DNA of 15,466 nt, taken from contig CABUXM010000050.1 of NCBI GenBank assembly GCA_902495545.1, positions 1 through 15,466 of the forward strand, written 5' to 3'. This DNA is from an uncultured Collinsella sp. GTDB lineage: Bacteria > Actinomycetota > Coriobacteriia > Coriobacteriales > Coriobacteriaceae. Both the position numbers and the translations under genes were made by a program. Numbering within the stretch: position 1 is the first letter of the stretch; every line of letters starts with the position of its first letter. Of the stretch, positions 1 to 6,020 are shown piece by piece. The notes beneath the pieces were generated by a model that worked only from the letters and a program-made list of their open reading frames with translations, was not told the DNA's origin and did no database searches.

Positions 1-40
1 ATCAACCAAAAGCCCCGCCGCGTGTAAAAGTGAGGGCGCC

Positions 41-61
41 GGTGGGACAAACGCCCCCACC
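41..61 (+). other. Small GC-rich stem-loop at window start
   Basis: GGTGGG at 41-46 pairs with CCCACC at 56-61 around a 9-nt loop. No T-tract follows, so it is only a weak candidate for the end of an upstream transcript that lies outside the window. It sits just before the -10-like TACAAT at 72-77. Confidence 0.25.
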
Positions 62-71
62 TTTCACCTGC

Positions 72-77
72 TACAAT
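72..77 (+). promoter_or_regulatory. Possible -10 box for the deaminase gene
   Basis: TACAAT at 72-77 matches the sigma-70-type TATAAT at 5 of 6 positions and lies 34 nt before the chosen ATG at 112. No good -35 hexamer is seen at 16-18 nt upstream, so this is a weak call based on the -10 alone. Confidence 0.3.
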
Positions 78-111
78 GGGTCAAACTATTGCGATTACGG
101 AGGTGTCTGCC

Positions 112-636
112 ATGTCGGACGATCTTCATCAAACCGCGTCGGGCAAGCGCCGCGACGTTATTAGCTGGGATGAGTTCTTTATGAGCGTGGCCATCGCCGC
201 GCAGCGCCGCAGCAAGGACCCCAACACGCAGGTGGGCGCGTGCATCGCCAACACCAACCACCGCATCCTTTCGGTGGGCTACAACGGTACGCCCTCGGCG
301 CTCAACGACGACTTTTTCCCGTGGGGCACGAGCGACGACCCGTTGCAGGACAAGCACAACTACGTGGTGCATGCCGAGGCCAACGCCGTACTCAACTACC
401 GCGGCTCGCTCAAAGACCTTGAGGGTTCCACGGTCTACGTCACGCTGTTTCCGTGCCACGACTGCGCCAAGATCCTGGCGCAGGTGGGTGTGGGCGAGGT
501 CGTCTACCTGGACAATAAGTATGCCGACACCGATGACGGCCGTATCAGCCGCCGCATTCTCGACTCCTGCGGCATCAGCTACCGCCAGGTCATCGTCGAT
601 GTCCAGATTGGTACCGGGGGACAGGCTCAGCAGTGA
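112..636 (+). CDS. dCMP/cytidine deaminase family protein (ComEB-like)
   Basis: A 174-residue zinc-dependent deaminase that probably converts dCMP to dUMP in the cytosol, feeding dTMP synthesis. The sequence shows the family zinc site: HAE at residues 87-89 (His ligand and proton-shuttling Glu) and PCHDC at 114-118 (two Cys ligands). The N-terminal stretch around residues 22-60 (FFMSVAIAAQRRSKDPNTQVGA then GYNGTP) is also typical of deoxycytidylate deaminases. An in-frame ATG exists at 76, but GGAGG at 99-103 lies 8 nt before the ATG at 112 and decides the start. The next gene, a NifU-type protein, is 171 nt away and probably separate. The last codons contain GGGGACAGG (617-625), the core seen in the stem-loop repeats of this window. 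A late-competence ComEB role or activity on another pyrimidine nucleotide cannot be excluded. Confidence 0.9.
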   Translation: MSDDLHQTASGKRRDVISWDEFFMSVAIAAQRRSKDPNTQVGACIANTNHRILSVGYNGTPSALNDDFFPWGTSDDPLQDKHNYVVHAEANAVLNYRGSLKDLEGSTVYVTLFPCHDCAKILAQVGVGEVVYLDNKYADTDDGRISRRILDSCGISYRQVIVDVQIGTGGQAQQ

Positions 637-640
637 TATA

Positions 641-661
641 CGTTGTCGCTATCTGACGACG
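641..661 (+). other. Stem-loop downstream of the deaminase gene
   Basis: CGTTGTC (641-647) pairs with GACGACG (655-661), including one G-U pair, around a 7-nt loop, just after the deaminase stop codon. There is no T-tract, so termination is uncertain; it may only stabilise the 3' end. Confidence 0.3.
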
Positions 662-676
662 AATGCAGTTCAAAGA

Positions 677-701
677 GCCCCGTCCCAAATTGACTACTCG
701 T
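677..701 (-). repeat. Intergenic repeat fragment with ATTTGGGACGGGGC core
   Basis: Read on the - strand, 690-677 gives ATTTGGGACGGGGC. Nearly the same core, ATTTGGGGACGGGG, occurs on + at 9639-9652 in another gene gap. Each is near a copy of CGAGTAG, although at 9619 that string is the end of a coding sequence. I read it as a degenerate member of a dispersed intergenic repeat, but with only two short copies this is tentative. Confidence 0.35.
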
Positions 702-769
702 GAAAGTCGCGTCTGCGCGCATGGACGGCTCGTGAGCGGGTACATGGCTGTAGTAACATAGCTTCTGTC

Positions 770-785
770 CGCGGGCGTGCCCGCG
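770..785 (+). other. Hairpin in the leader of the NifU-type gene
   Basis: CGCGGG (770-775) pairs perfectly with CCCGCG (780-785) around a CGTG tetraloop. It ends 8 nt before the Shine-Dalgarno AAAGGAG of the next gene and is followed by TTATTGTG. It could be a weak terminator of the upstream transcript or a 5'-leader hairpin; the sequence does not decide. Confidence 0.4.
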
Positions 786-807
786 TTATTGTGAGAAAGG
801 AGCCCCT

Positions 808-1086
808 GTGGCTGTTAACGAAGAGCTGCTTAAGAAGGTTCTTGAAGAGATCCGCCCCAACCTGCAGGCCGATGGCGGCGATATGGAGTATGTGGGCGTC
901 GACGACGAGGGTGTTGTCAAGCTTGAGCTTCAGGGCGCCTGCGCCGGCTGCCCTATGAGCGCACTGACCCTGTCCATGGGTATCGAGCGTATCCTCAAGG
1001 AGCATGTGCCCGGCGTTACCCGTGTTGAGCAGATCAATGCCTCCGGCGAGACCGACGACCTGTACGACGAGTACGCGCCGTTCTAA
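808..1086 (+). CDS. NifU-like Fe-S cluster scaffold/carrier protein
   Basis: A 92-residue protein made almost entirely of one NifU C-terminal (Nfu) domain, which binds and transfers Fe-S clusters in the cytosol. Characteristic features are LQADGGDMEYVGV at residues 19-31 and CAGC at 45-48 followed by PMSALTLSMGIE. C45 and C48 are the expected cluster ligands. The length suits a stand-alone Nfu protein, with no N-terminal IscU-like part. Translation starts at GTG 808, supported by AAAGGAG at 796-802; no ATG gives a complete domain. No suf or isc genes are in view, so its partners are unknown. The C-terminal tail is acidic (GETDDLYDEYAPF). A hairpin precedes the gene and another follows before lgt. 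Confidence 0.93.
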   Translation: MAVNEELLKKVLEEIRPNLQADGGDMEYVGVDDEGVVKLELQGACAGCPMSALTLSMGIERILKEHVPGVTRVEQINASGETDDLYDEYAPF

Positions 1087-1135
1087 GATTCGAAAGCTGC
1101 GGACGGCATACTCCGCATAGACGTTACGCCCAAAT

Positions 1136-1173
1136 ATGCGGCTGCGAGCGCAAGGCCCGCGGCCGCATTTGTA
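1136..1173 (+). terminator. Possible terminator between the NifU-type gene and lgt
   Basis: ATGCGGC (1136-1142) pairs with GCCGCAT (1162-1168) around a GC-rich interior. ATTTGTAT follows the right arm and CAAAT precedes the left arm, so it could work in either direction. The T-tract is short and interrupted, so termination strength is uncertain. Confidence 0.4.
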
Positions 1174-1195
1174 TGTAGGGAGCAGGGGGACCGAT

Positions 1196-2017
1196 ATGCT
1201 CAACGACCTCTACCATATGCTTGATCCCGTCGCCATTTCGGCGGGGCCCATCACCATCTACTGGTACGGCTTGGCCTATGTGGTCGGAGCTTTGCTCACG
1301 GCGGTCGTCATGTATCGCACGCAGCGCCGTTGGGGTTTTGACATTACGGTCGACGACCTGACGAGCGTCGTGGTCGGCGTGGTCTTTGGCCTTATCATTG
1401 GCGCTCGCCTGTTCTACGTCATTTTCTACGGCGACGGCTACTACTGGACGCATCCGCTCGAGATCTTTGCCACCAACGAGGGCGGCATGAGTTTCCATGG
1501 CGGCCTGGTGGGCGGCATCATCGGCGGCGTGCTCGTGTGCCGCATGTACAAGCTCGATGCGTGGACTTTGGCAGACCTCGCGGTCATCGGTGCTCCGCTG
1601 GCCCTGTGCCTGGGGCGCTGCGCCAACTTTGTCAACGGCGAGCTGTGGGGCAAGCCGACCGATCTGCCCTGGGGCGTGATCTTTGGCGGCACCGCGGGCG
1701 ATATGCCGCGTCACCCCTCCCAGCTCTACGAGGCATTTCTTGAGGGCATCGTGCTCTTTTGCATTCTGCAGGTGCTCAGCCGCAAAAAGCCGCTACTACC
1801 CCAAGGCACGTTTATGGGCGTGTTTGTGATGGGCTACGGCATCGTCCGCTTCCTCATTGAGTTTGTGCGTGTGCCCGATGCGCAGCTTGGCTATCTGCTG
1901 GGCGGCGTCATCACCATGGGTCAGCTGCTGAGCCTGCCGCTCGTAATCGCGGGCCTGGCGCTCATCATCTTTGCCCTCCGCCACAACCGTCCCCAGCGCA
2001 TCTACCTCGACGCCTAA
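1196..2017 (+). CDS. lgt: Prolipoprotein diacylglyceryl transferase (Lgt)
   Basis: A 273-residue integral membrane enzyme that transfers diacylglyceryl from phosphatidylglycerol to the lipobox Cys of prolipoproteins, the first step of lipoprotein maturation. The Lgt signature is intact: GRCANFVNGELWG from residue 140, with R141, N144, N147 and E149 at the conserved positions. HGG at 101-103 and HPSQLYE at 173-179 are also family motifs, and about seven hydrophobic segments run through the protein. The reading frame is open from 1136, but AGGGGGA at 1184-1190 sits 5 nt before the ATG at 1196. That start gives the canonical MLNDLYHMLDPVA... N-terminus with the first membrane segment near residue 20. 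A perfect 12-bp stem-loop starts on the base after the stop codon. Confidence 0.97.
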   Translation: MLNDLYHMLDPVAISAGPITIYWYGLAYVVGALLTAVVMYRTQRRWGFDITVDDLTSVVVGVVFGLIIGARLFYVIFYGDGYYWTHPLEIFATNEGGMSFHGGLVGGIIGGVLVCRMYKLDAWTLADLAVIGAPLALCLGRCANFVNGELWGKPTDLPWGVIFGGTAGDMPRHPSQLYEAFLEGIVLFCILQVLSRKKPLLPQGTFMGVFVMGYGIVRFLIEFVRVPDAQLGYLLGGVITMGQLLSLPLVIAGLALIIFALRHNRPQRIYLDA

Positions 2018-2050
2018 CCACCACAAAGGGGGCAGGCACCTTTGTGGTGG
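2018..2050 (+). repeat. Perfect 12-bp stem-loop repeat immediately after lgt
   Basis: CCACCACAAAGG (2018-2029) and CCTTTGTGGTGG (2039-2050) are perfect reverse complements around a 9-nt loop. The 5' side of the loop gives GGGGGCAGG (2028-2036), a variant of the GGGGACAGG core found in other intergenic stem-loops here. No T-tract follows (TTCGCTGG), so it is more like a REP-type element than a classic terminator, though it could still protect the lgt mRNA 3' end. Confidence 0.7.
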
Positions 2051-2076
2051 TTCGCTGGGCAACGATGACAGAACAG

Positions 2077-2132
2077 TAACGTTTCCCCAGATAAAACCTG
2101 CCAAAATAAACCTGTCCCTTTTTGGCAGGTTT
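2077..2132 (-). repeat. Dispersed stem-loop repeat, copy A (minus orientation)
   Basis: 2077-2125 read on - matches 6961-7009 read on + at 46 of 49 positions. Around it, AAACCTGCCAAAA (2094-2106) and TTTTGGCAGGTTT (2120-2132) form a perfect 13-bp stem with a 13-nt loop carrying the reverse complement of GGGACAGG (2111-2118). It lies in the gap between lgt and the large membrane-protein gene, its right end about 20 nt before the latter's GTG start. It may therefore affect expression of that gene. Confidence 0.85.
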
Positions 2133-2152
2133 CTAGAAAGGCTCTTTGGACT

Positions 2153-4336
2153 GTGAAGGATTCCGATCTCTCCACAACGGCTGCGCGCGACGCTGCCCGC
2201 ATCGTCTGGTTTAAGCGCTACCCCGCCAAGCAGACGCTCATCGCATTTTTGCTCGCGCTGTTGGCGACCACGGCGTTTTCCATCGATCCCGCCCCGGTGT
2301 CGAGCAACGCAGTCTTGGCGATTGACCCCAAAGCCTCGGGTATGCTGTACGTGTGCTACGAGGTGCTCCTCTCGTTTGCCGGCCATACCGACGCGGTCAT
2401 GCTGCTTGCACTTGCCTGCCTGCTCACCTTGCCGTTTCGCTACGTGTTCTTTGGCCGTGGCGACACCTGGCGTCCATCGATCATTCTGCCGTCGCTGTTC
2501 TTCGCCATCTGCATGGTGTTCGGCCGCAGCTACGATCTCACCGACTCGGCCGAGATTGTCCTTGGCGACAAAGCCCGCATCATCTGCGCCTGGATTGGCG
2601 GCGCGGGCTGGATGCTCTTGGCGGTCGTTGCCTTCTACCTTGCCTTTGAGTGTCTAGATTGGCTGAGCTCTCGGCGCATTCCGTTTTCCGAGGCGCACTT
2701 TGGCCGCGTATGGCGTGTGACTCACGCCGTGCTCTCGGTCCATCCCTTTGCCGGGCCCTTCCTGGTGCTTATGATCGCCTGGGCGCCCACGCTCATCGCT
2801 TCGCTGCCTGGCCTTTTTATGGGAGATACGGGCGCGCAGATTCGCCAGTGGTTTAACTATCCCAACGGCACGAGCGACTACCTGCGCCTACTCAACCCCA
2901 ACGTGCTGCTCAACGGGCATCATCCCGTAGTGCACACGGCCATTATCGGCTCGTGCGTTCAGCTGGGGCTTTCGCTGTTCAACAGCGCTAACGCGGGCCT
3001 CATCATCTATACCTGCGCTCAATTTGTCATCACGGCTGCCTGCATGGCCTATTCCATTTCGTCGCTGCGCAAACTGGGCGTGAGCCTGCCGGTTCGCGGT
3101 GCGATCCTGCTGTTCTTTGCGTTTATGCCGATGTTCTCTAACTACGCGGCGTTGCTCACCAAAGACGTGCTCTTTGCCGACGCGTTCTTGGTGCTGCTGG
3201 TACAGACCGTCAAGCTCGTGGCATGTGGCTTGCCCCGTCGTGATGCCAATGTCGAGCGAGCGGGCGAGAAAGCCCCCGTGCTCTTTGCGCGCCACGATTG
3301 GCTGCTGCTCGCTCTGGGCGCCATGGGTTCCACGTTTCTGCGCAACGGCGGCCTGGTGTTTCCGCTGGCGGCATGCGTAATCGCGACGGCGTTTTGCGTA
3401 TGGGACGTGCATGTGGCTCGTCGTGCAGCCAAGCAGACTGGTGCTGCGCCTTCGGGCGCCATCCCGCGTTTCCGCTGGGTTGGCGTTCTCGCGGTGCTCG
3501 CGCTCTGCCTTGCCTCTAATATGTACTTCACTAAGGTCTTTATGCCGGCACACGATATCACGCCTGGTTCCAAGCGCGAAATCCTCTCGATTCCGTTCCA
3601 GCAGACGGCTCGTTTCGTCCAAAAGCACGACGGCCTCAACTCGGGCGTCAACCCCACGGTAAAGGAGGACGGCACCATCGTGGAGGTTCCTTGCGACGGC
3701 TTGGTGACCGATGAAGAGCGTTCCGTGATCGACCGGGTACTCAAGTACGACAATCTGGGCCACCGTTACGACCCGGATAAGTCGGACGCCGTCAAAAATT
3801 GCTTTAACGAGTACGCCTCGCAGGAGGACATCAAGGCCTATTTTGAGGTGTGGGCCCAGATGTTCAAAAAGGATCCCGAGTGCTATATCTCGGCGCTCAT
3901 CAATAACTACTACGGCTACTTTTATCCGAGTGCCCGCGATGCGTGGGTCTACAGCACGGCGCGCAGCGCCGAGATTATGGCACGCCCCGATAATCTCAAG
4001 TACTTCGACTTCCATCCGGTCGATAGCAAGGTCGTGCGCTGGTGTGACCACCTGAGCAACCTGTATCGCGTGGCAGTACAACGCGTCCCGTTTATCTCGC
4101 TCACCATGAGCTCGGCCACCTATGTGTGGATCATGATCGCCGTGGTGGTCTATCTGTTACGTCGTCATTCGTGGCGCGGGCTGGCCATTTGGGTGCCGCT
4201 GCTGGGCGTGCTCGCCATGTGCCTGATCGGTCCCTGCAACGGCTCGACCTACATGCGCTACCTGTATCCGGTCATCGTCTGCATGCCCTTTGCCATCGGC
4301 GCCACCATCACCCGCAGTGACCTCCTCTGGTCCTAA
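2153..4336 (+). CDS. Large polytopic membrane protein, DUF6020 / GT-C-like
   Basis: A 727-residue membrane protein with about a dozen hydrophobic segments in two blocks (roughly residues 24-460 and 655-725), separated by a hydrophilic domain of about 180 residues that probably faces outside. It resembles DUF6020 proteins, which look like GT-C glycosyltransferases using lipid-linked sugars; no substrate can be assigned. Candidate motifs are GDTGAQ at 224-229 after a membrane segment, NGHHPVVHT at 254-262, TKDVLFAD from 336 and LRNGG from 396. The acidic residues after GD recall the catalytic loop of GT-C enzymes. The start is GTG 2153, with AAAGG at 2137-2141 as a distant ribosome site; no better start was found. 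It stands alone, with repeat stem-loops before and after it and no polysaccharide genes nearby. The gene is certain; the family call is moderate. Confidence 0.72.
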   Translation: MKDSDLSTTAARDAARIVWFKRYPAKQTLIAFLLALLATTAFSIDPAPVSSNAVLAIDPKASGMLYVCYEVLLSFAGHTDAVMLLALACLLTLPFRYVFFGRGDTWRPSIILPSLFFAICMVFGRSYDLTDSAEIVLGDKARIICAWIGGAGWMLLAVVAFYLAFECLDWLSSRRIPFSEAHFGRVWRVTHAVLSVHPFAGPFLVLMIAWAPTLIASLPGLFMGDTGAQIRQWFNYPNGTSDYLRLLNPNVLLNGHHPVVHTAIIGSCVQLGLSLFNSANAGLIIYTCAQFVITAACMAYSISSLRKLGVSLPVRGAILLFFAFMPMFSNYAALLTKDVLFADAFLVLLVQTVKLVACGLPRRDANVERAGEKAPVLFARHDWLLLALGAMGSTFLRNGGLVFPLAACVIATAFCVWDVHVARRAAKQTGAAPSGAIPRFRWVGVLAVLALCLASNMYFTKVFMPAHDITPGSKREILSIPFQQTARFVQKHDGLNSGVNPTVKEDGTIVEVPCDGLVTDEERSVIDRVLKYDNLGHRYDPDKSDAVKNCFNEYASQEDIKAYFEVWAQMFKKDPECYISALINNYYGYFYPSARDAWVYSTARSAEIMARPDNLKYFDFHPVDSKVVRWCDHLSNLYRVAVQRVPFISLTMSSATYVWIMIAVVVYLLRRHSWRGLAIWVPLLGVLAMCLIGPCNGSTYMRYLYPVIVCMPFAIGATITRSDLLWS

Positions 4337-4338
4337 TG

Positions 4339-4382
4339 TGGTGCAAAGGGGACAGGTTACTTGGCGCCAAGGGGTTGCATCA
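4339..4382 (+). repeat. Compound stem-loop repeat with GGGGACAGG core
   Basis: TGGTGCAA (4339-4346) pairs with TTGCATCA (4375-4382), with one G-U pair. Inside are GGGGACAGG (4348-4356) and the perfect palindrome CTTGGCGCCAAG (4360-4371). It begins 3 nt after the stop codon of the membrane protein, the same placement as the stem-loop after lgt. The core matches the other repeats; the stem sequence is its own. Confidence 0.6.
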
Positions 4383-4404
4383 TCACGACGCCTTCATTTT
4401 GGGG

Positions 4405-4433
4405 TTTATCTCGCAGGCCAGTAGGTATATCAT
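4405..4433 (+). promoter_or_regulatory. Possible promoter of yebC
   Basis: TATCAT at 4428-4433 matches the -10 consensus at 5 of 6 positions. TTTATC at 4405-4410, with a 17-nt spacer, is a weak -35 (3 of 6). It lies about 70 nt before the yebC start and downstream of the repeat stem-loop, which is a sensible position. Confidence 0.35.
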
Positions 4434-4501
4434 AACGACGTTTGTTTATATTGCCCCGGCATCTGCGCTGGGCTGTAGGTCGAAACCGATAGGAGACACG
4501 T

Positions 4502-5308
4502 ATGTCCGGACACTCTAAGTGGGCCACAACCAAGCATCGTAAGGGCGCGCAGGACGCCAAGCGTTCCGCCCTCTTCTCCAAGCTGAGCCGCAACATCACC
4601 GTTGCTGCCCGTCTCGGCGGCGACCCGCTGCCCGAGAACAACGCCAGCCTCGCCGCTGCCGTTGCCAAGGCCAAGGCTCAGTCTATGCCCAAGGACAAGA
4701 TCAAGTCCGCTATCGACAAGGCCTTTGGTTCGGGTGCCGACGCCGCCGTCTACGAGAACATCGTGTACGAGGGCTATGGTCCTGCCGGTGTCGCCGTCTA
4801 CGTCGACTGCCTGACCGACAACCGCAACCGTACCGCCGCCGATGTCCGTTCCGCCTTCTCCCACGCTGGCGGCAACCTGGGCACCTCCGGCTCCGTCGCC
4901 TTCCAGTTTGAGCGCAAGGGCCAGATCGTCGTCGCCAAGGAGATCCTGGACGAGAACGCCAAGAAGGAGATCATGATCGCCAACGGTGCTGCCGGAGACG
5001 AGGATGAGTTCATGATGGCCATCGCCGAGGCCGGCGGCGAGGACTACGAGGACGCCGGCGAGGAGTGGATCGTCTGGACCGCCGCCAATGACGTCATGGC
5101 TGTTTCCAAGGCGCTCGAGGAGCAGGGCGTCCAGGTCAAGGGCTCCGAGACCACCATGGTCCCGACCACCCCGACCGAGGTCTCCGGCGCCGACGCCAAG
5201 AAGGTTCAGCGCCTCATCGACCGTCTCGAGGAGCTCGACGACGTCCAGGATGTTTACAGCACCATGGACATGACCGACGAGGTCATCGCTGCCCTCGAGG
5301 AGGAGTAG
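4502..5308 (+). CDS. yebC: YebC/TACO1/PmpR-family protein
   Basis: A 268-residue cytosolic protein of the YebC/TACO1 family, described both as transcriptional regulators (PmpR) and as factors helping ribosomes through proline-rich stretches. The N-terminal signature MSGHSKWATTKHRKGAQDAKR is diagnostic. YEGYGPAGVAVYVDCLTDNRNRT (about 89-111) and GGNLGTSGSVAFQFERKG (123-140) are also hallmarks. It is longer than the usual 240-250 residues because of an apparent insertion near 146-170 (EILDENAKKEIMIANGAAGD) before the AEAGGEDYED motif. AGGAG at 4491-4495 is 6 nt before the ATG. Codon use is strongly biased to C-ending codons (GCC, GTC, AAG), suggesting high expression. The ruvCAB genes that often follow yebC are absent. 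Confidence 0.97.
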   Translation: MSGHSKWATTKHRKGAQDAKRSALFSKLSRNITVAARLGGDPLPENNASLAAAVAKAKAQSMPKDKIKSAIDKAFGSGADAAVYENIVYEGYGPAGVAVYVDCLTDNRNRTAADVRSAFSHAGGNLGTSGSVAFQFERKGQIVVAKEILDENAKKEIMIANGAAGDEDEFMMAIAEAGGEDYEDAGEEWIVWTAANDVMAVSKALEEQGVQVKGSETTMVPTTPTEVSGADAKKVQRLIDRLEELDDVQDVYSTMDMTDEVIAALEEE

Positions 5309-5377
5309 CGCCCGCGCGGGTTAAGCCGTGCATATCTGGGCATAATGATGCGAGCATGCAAGCCTCGTGGAATAGAT

Positions 5378-5421
5378 GAGCCGGATCCGCGTGCGTAGAG
5401 CACCGGACCCGGCTCTTTTAT
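5378..5421 (+). terminator. Rho-independent terminator before the amaP operon
   Basis: The 11-nt arms 5378-5388 (GAGCCGGATCC) and 5405-5415 (GGACCCGGCTC) pair with a single A-C mismatch. The right arm runs into CTCTTTTAT. This is a good intrinsic terminator for yebC or for a short transcript begun at the ATAATGATGCGA box at 5342. The T-tract directly overlaps the next -10 box. Confidence 0.75.
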
Positions 5422-5431
5422 AATGATGCGA
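5419..5431 (+). promoter_or_regulatory. Probable -10 region of the amaP operon
   Basis: A perfect TATAAT at 5419-5424 lies 50 nt before the amaP start codon and shares its first bases with the terminator T-tract. It is followed by GATGCGA. The string ATAATGATGCGA here (5420-5431) recurs at 5342-5353 and, with one change, at 8272-8283 before another gene. No clear -35 was found at 17 nt. Confidence 0.5.
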
Positions 5432-5474
5432 ACCGTTTTGCATTTCGAGAGCCGAGATTTGAAGGGAGCGCCGC

Positions 5475-6020
5475 GTGCGCGTACTCAAACGAGCCCTAGC
5501 GATCGTGTATCTTGCCGCCGCCGTCGTGGCGCTGGGTACGCTTGTCTGCCAGTTTTGGGGGCCGTATACGTATCGCTTTATGCTGCTGATGCGCGACCCC
5601 ATGCCGCGCATTGTCGTGACGGCATGCGGCGGAGTTGTGGCGATTGGCGTGCTGGTAAGCTTCTTCCGCCTGATGTTTGCTCGTCGCGAGCCGTCCTGCG
5701 TGCATCCGGCGGGGGAGCGCAATATCGAGGTCACGCTCGCGGCGCTTTCTTCGTGCGCCAGGGCTGCTGCCGAGCGCGACGACCGCGTGATGATCGAGCA
5801 TGTCGAGGCCCGCGTCCAAGGTTCCGACGATTCGCACGTCCGTTTTAAGGTCGAGGCTATCGCGCTTGACGATAAGGATGTGGCATCTCTGGCTACCGCG
5901 ATGCAGCAGCGCATCGAGGAGGCCTGCGACACCATGCTCGGTACACCGGGCACGACTGCGCGCGTTCGTTTTTTGCCGTCCAAGACTACCGTCCAGACCG
6001 TGGAGGTTTCCGGTGAGTGA
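5475..6020 (+). CDS. amaP: Alkaline-shock membrane anchor protein AmaP
   Basis: A 181-residue protein with two N-terminal membrane segments (about 7-27 and 46-66) and a hydrophilic C-terminal domain (67-181). This is the layout of AmaP, which tethers Asp23 to the membrane in Gram-positive bacteria. The call rests on topology, length and operon: it is followed at once by a DUF2273 protein and an Asp23 protein. The C-terminal part (NIEVTLAAL...VRFKVEAIALDDKDVASLATAMQQRIEEACDTMLG) has the alternating pattern expected for this family. The start is GTG 5475, with GAAGGGAG at 5461-5468. The stop codon lies inside the next gene's start region (8-nt overlap), which suggests translational coupling. 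Primary sequence conservation in AmaP is low, so context carries much of the weight. Confidence 0.85.
   Translation: MRVLKRALAIVYLAAAVVALGTLVCQFWGPYTYRFMLLMRDPMPRIVVTACGGVVAIGVLVSFFRLMFARREPSCVHPAGERNIEVTLAALSSCARAAAERDDRVMIEHVEARVQGSDDSHVRFKVEAIALDDKDVASLATAMQQRIEEACDTMLGTPGTTARVRFLPSKTTVQTVEVSGE

Noticed and set aside
692..701. GACTACTCGT shared with 9717-9726
   Set aside because: The second copy is the complement of the M20 gene's last codons and stop, so this 10-nt match is likely chance.
1136..1195. An earlier lgt start at ATG 1136
   Set aside because: It would add 20 non-family residues and lies in a hairpin arm. AGGGGGA supports ATG 1196.
2888..4081. A 397-codon - strand frame inside the large membrane-protein gene
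   Set aside because: It is antisense to a clearly membrane-spanning reading frame and shows no motif or ribosome site; composition is typical of a high-GC shadow.
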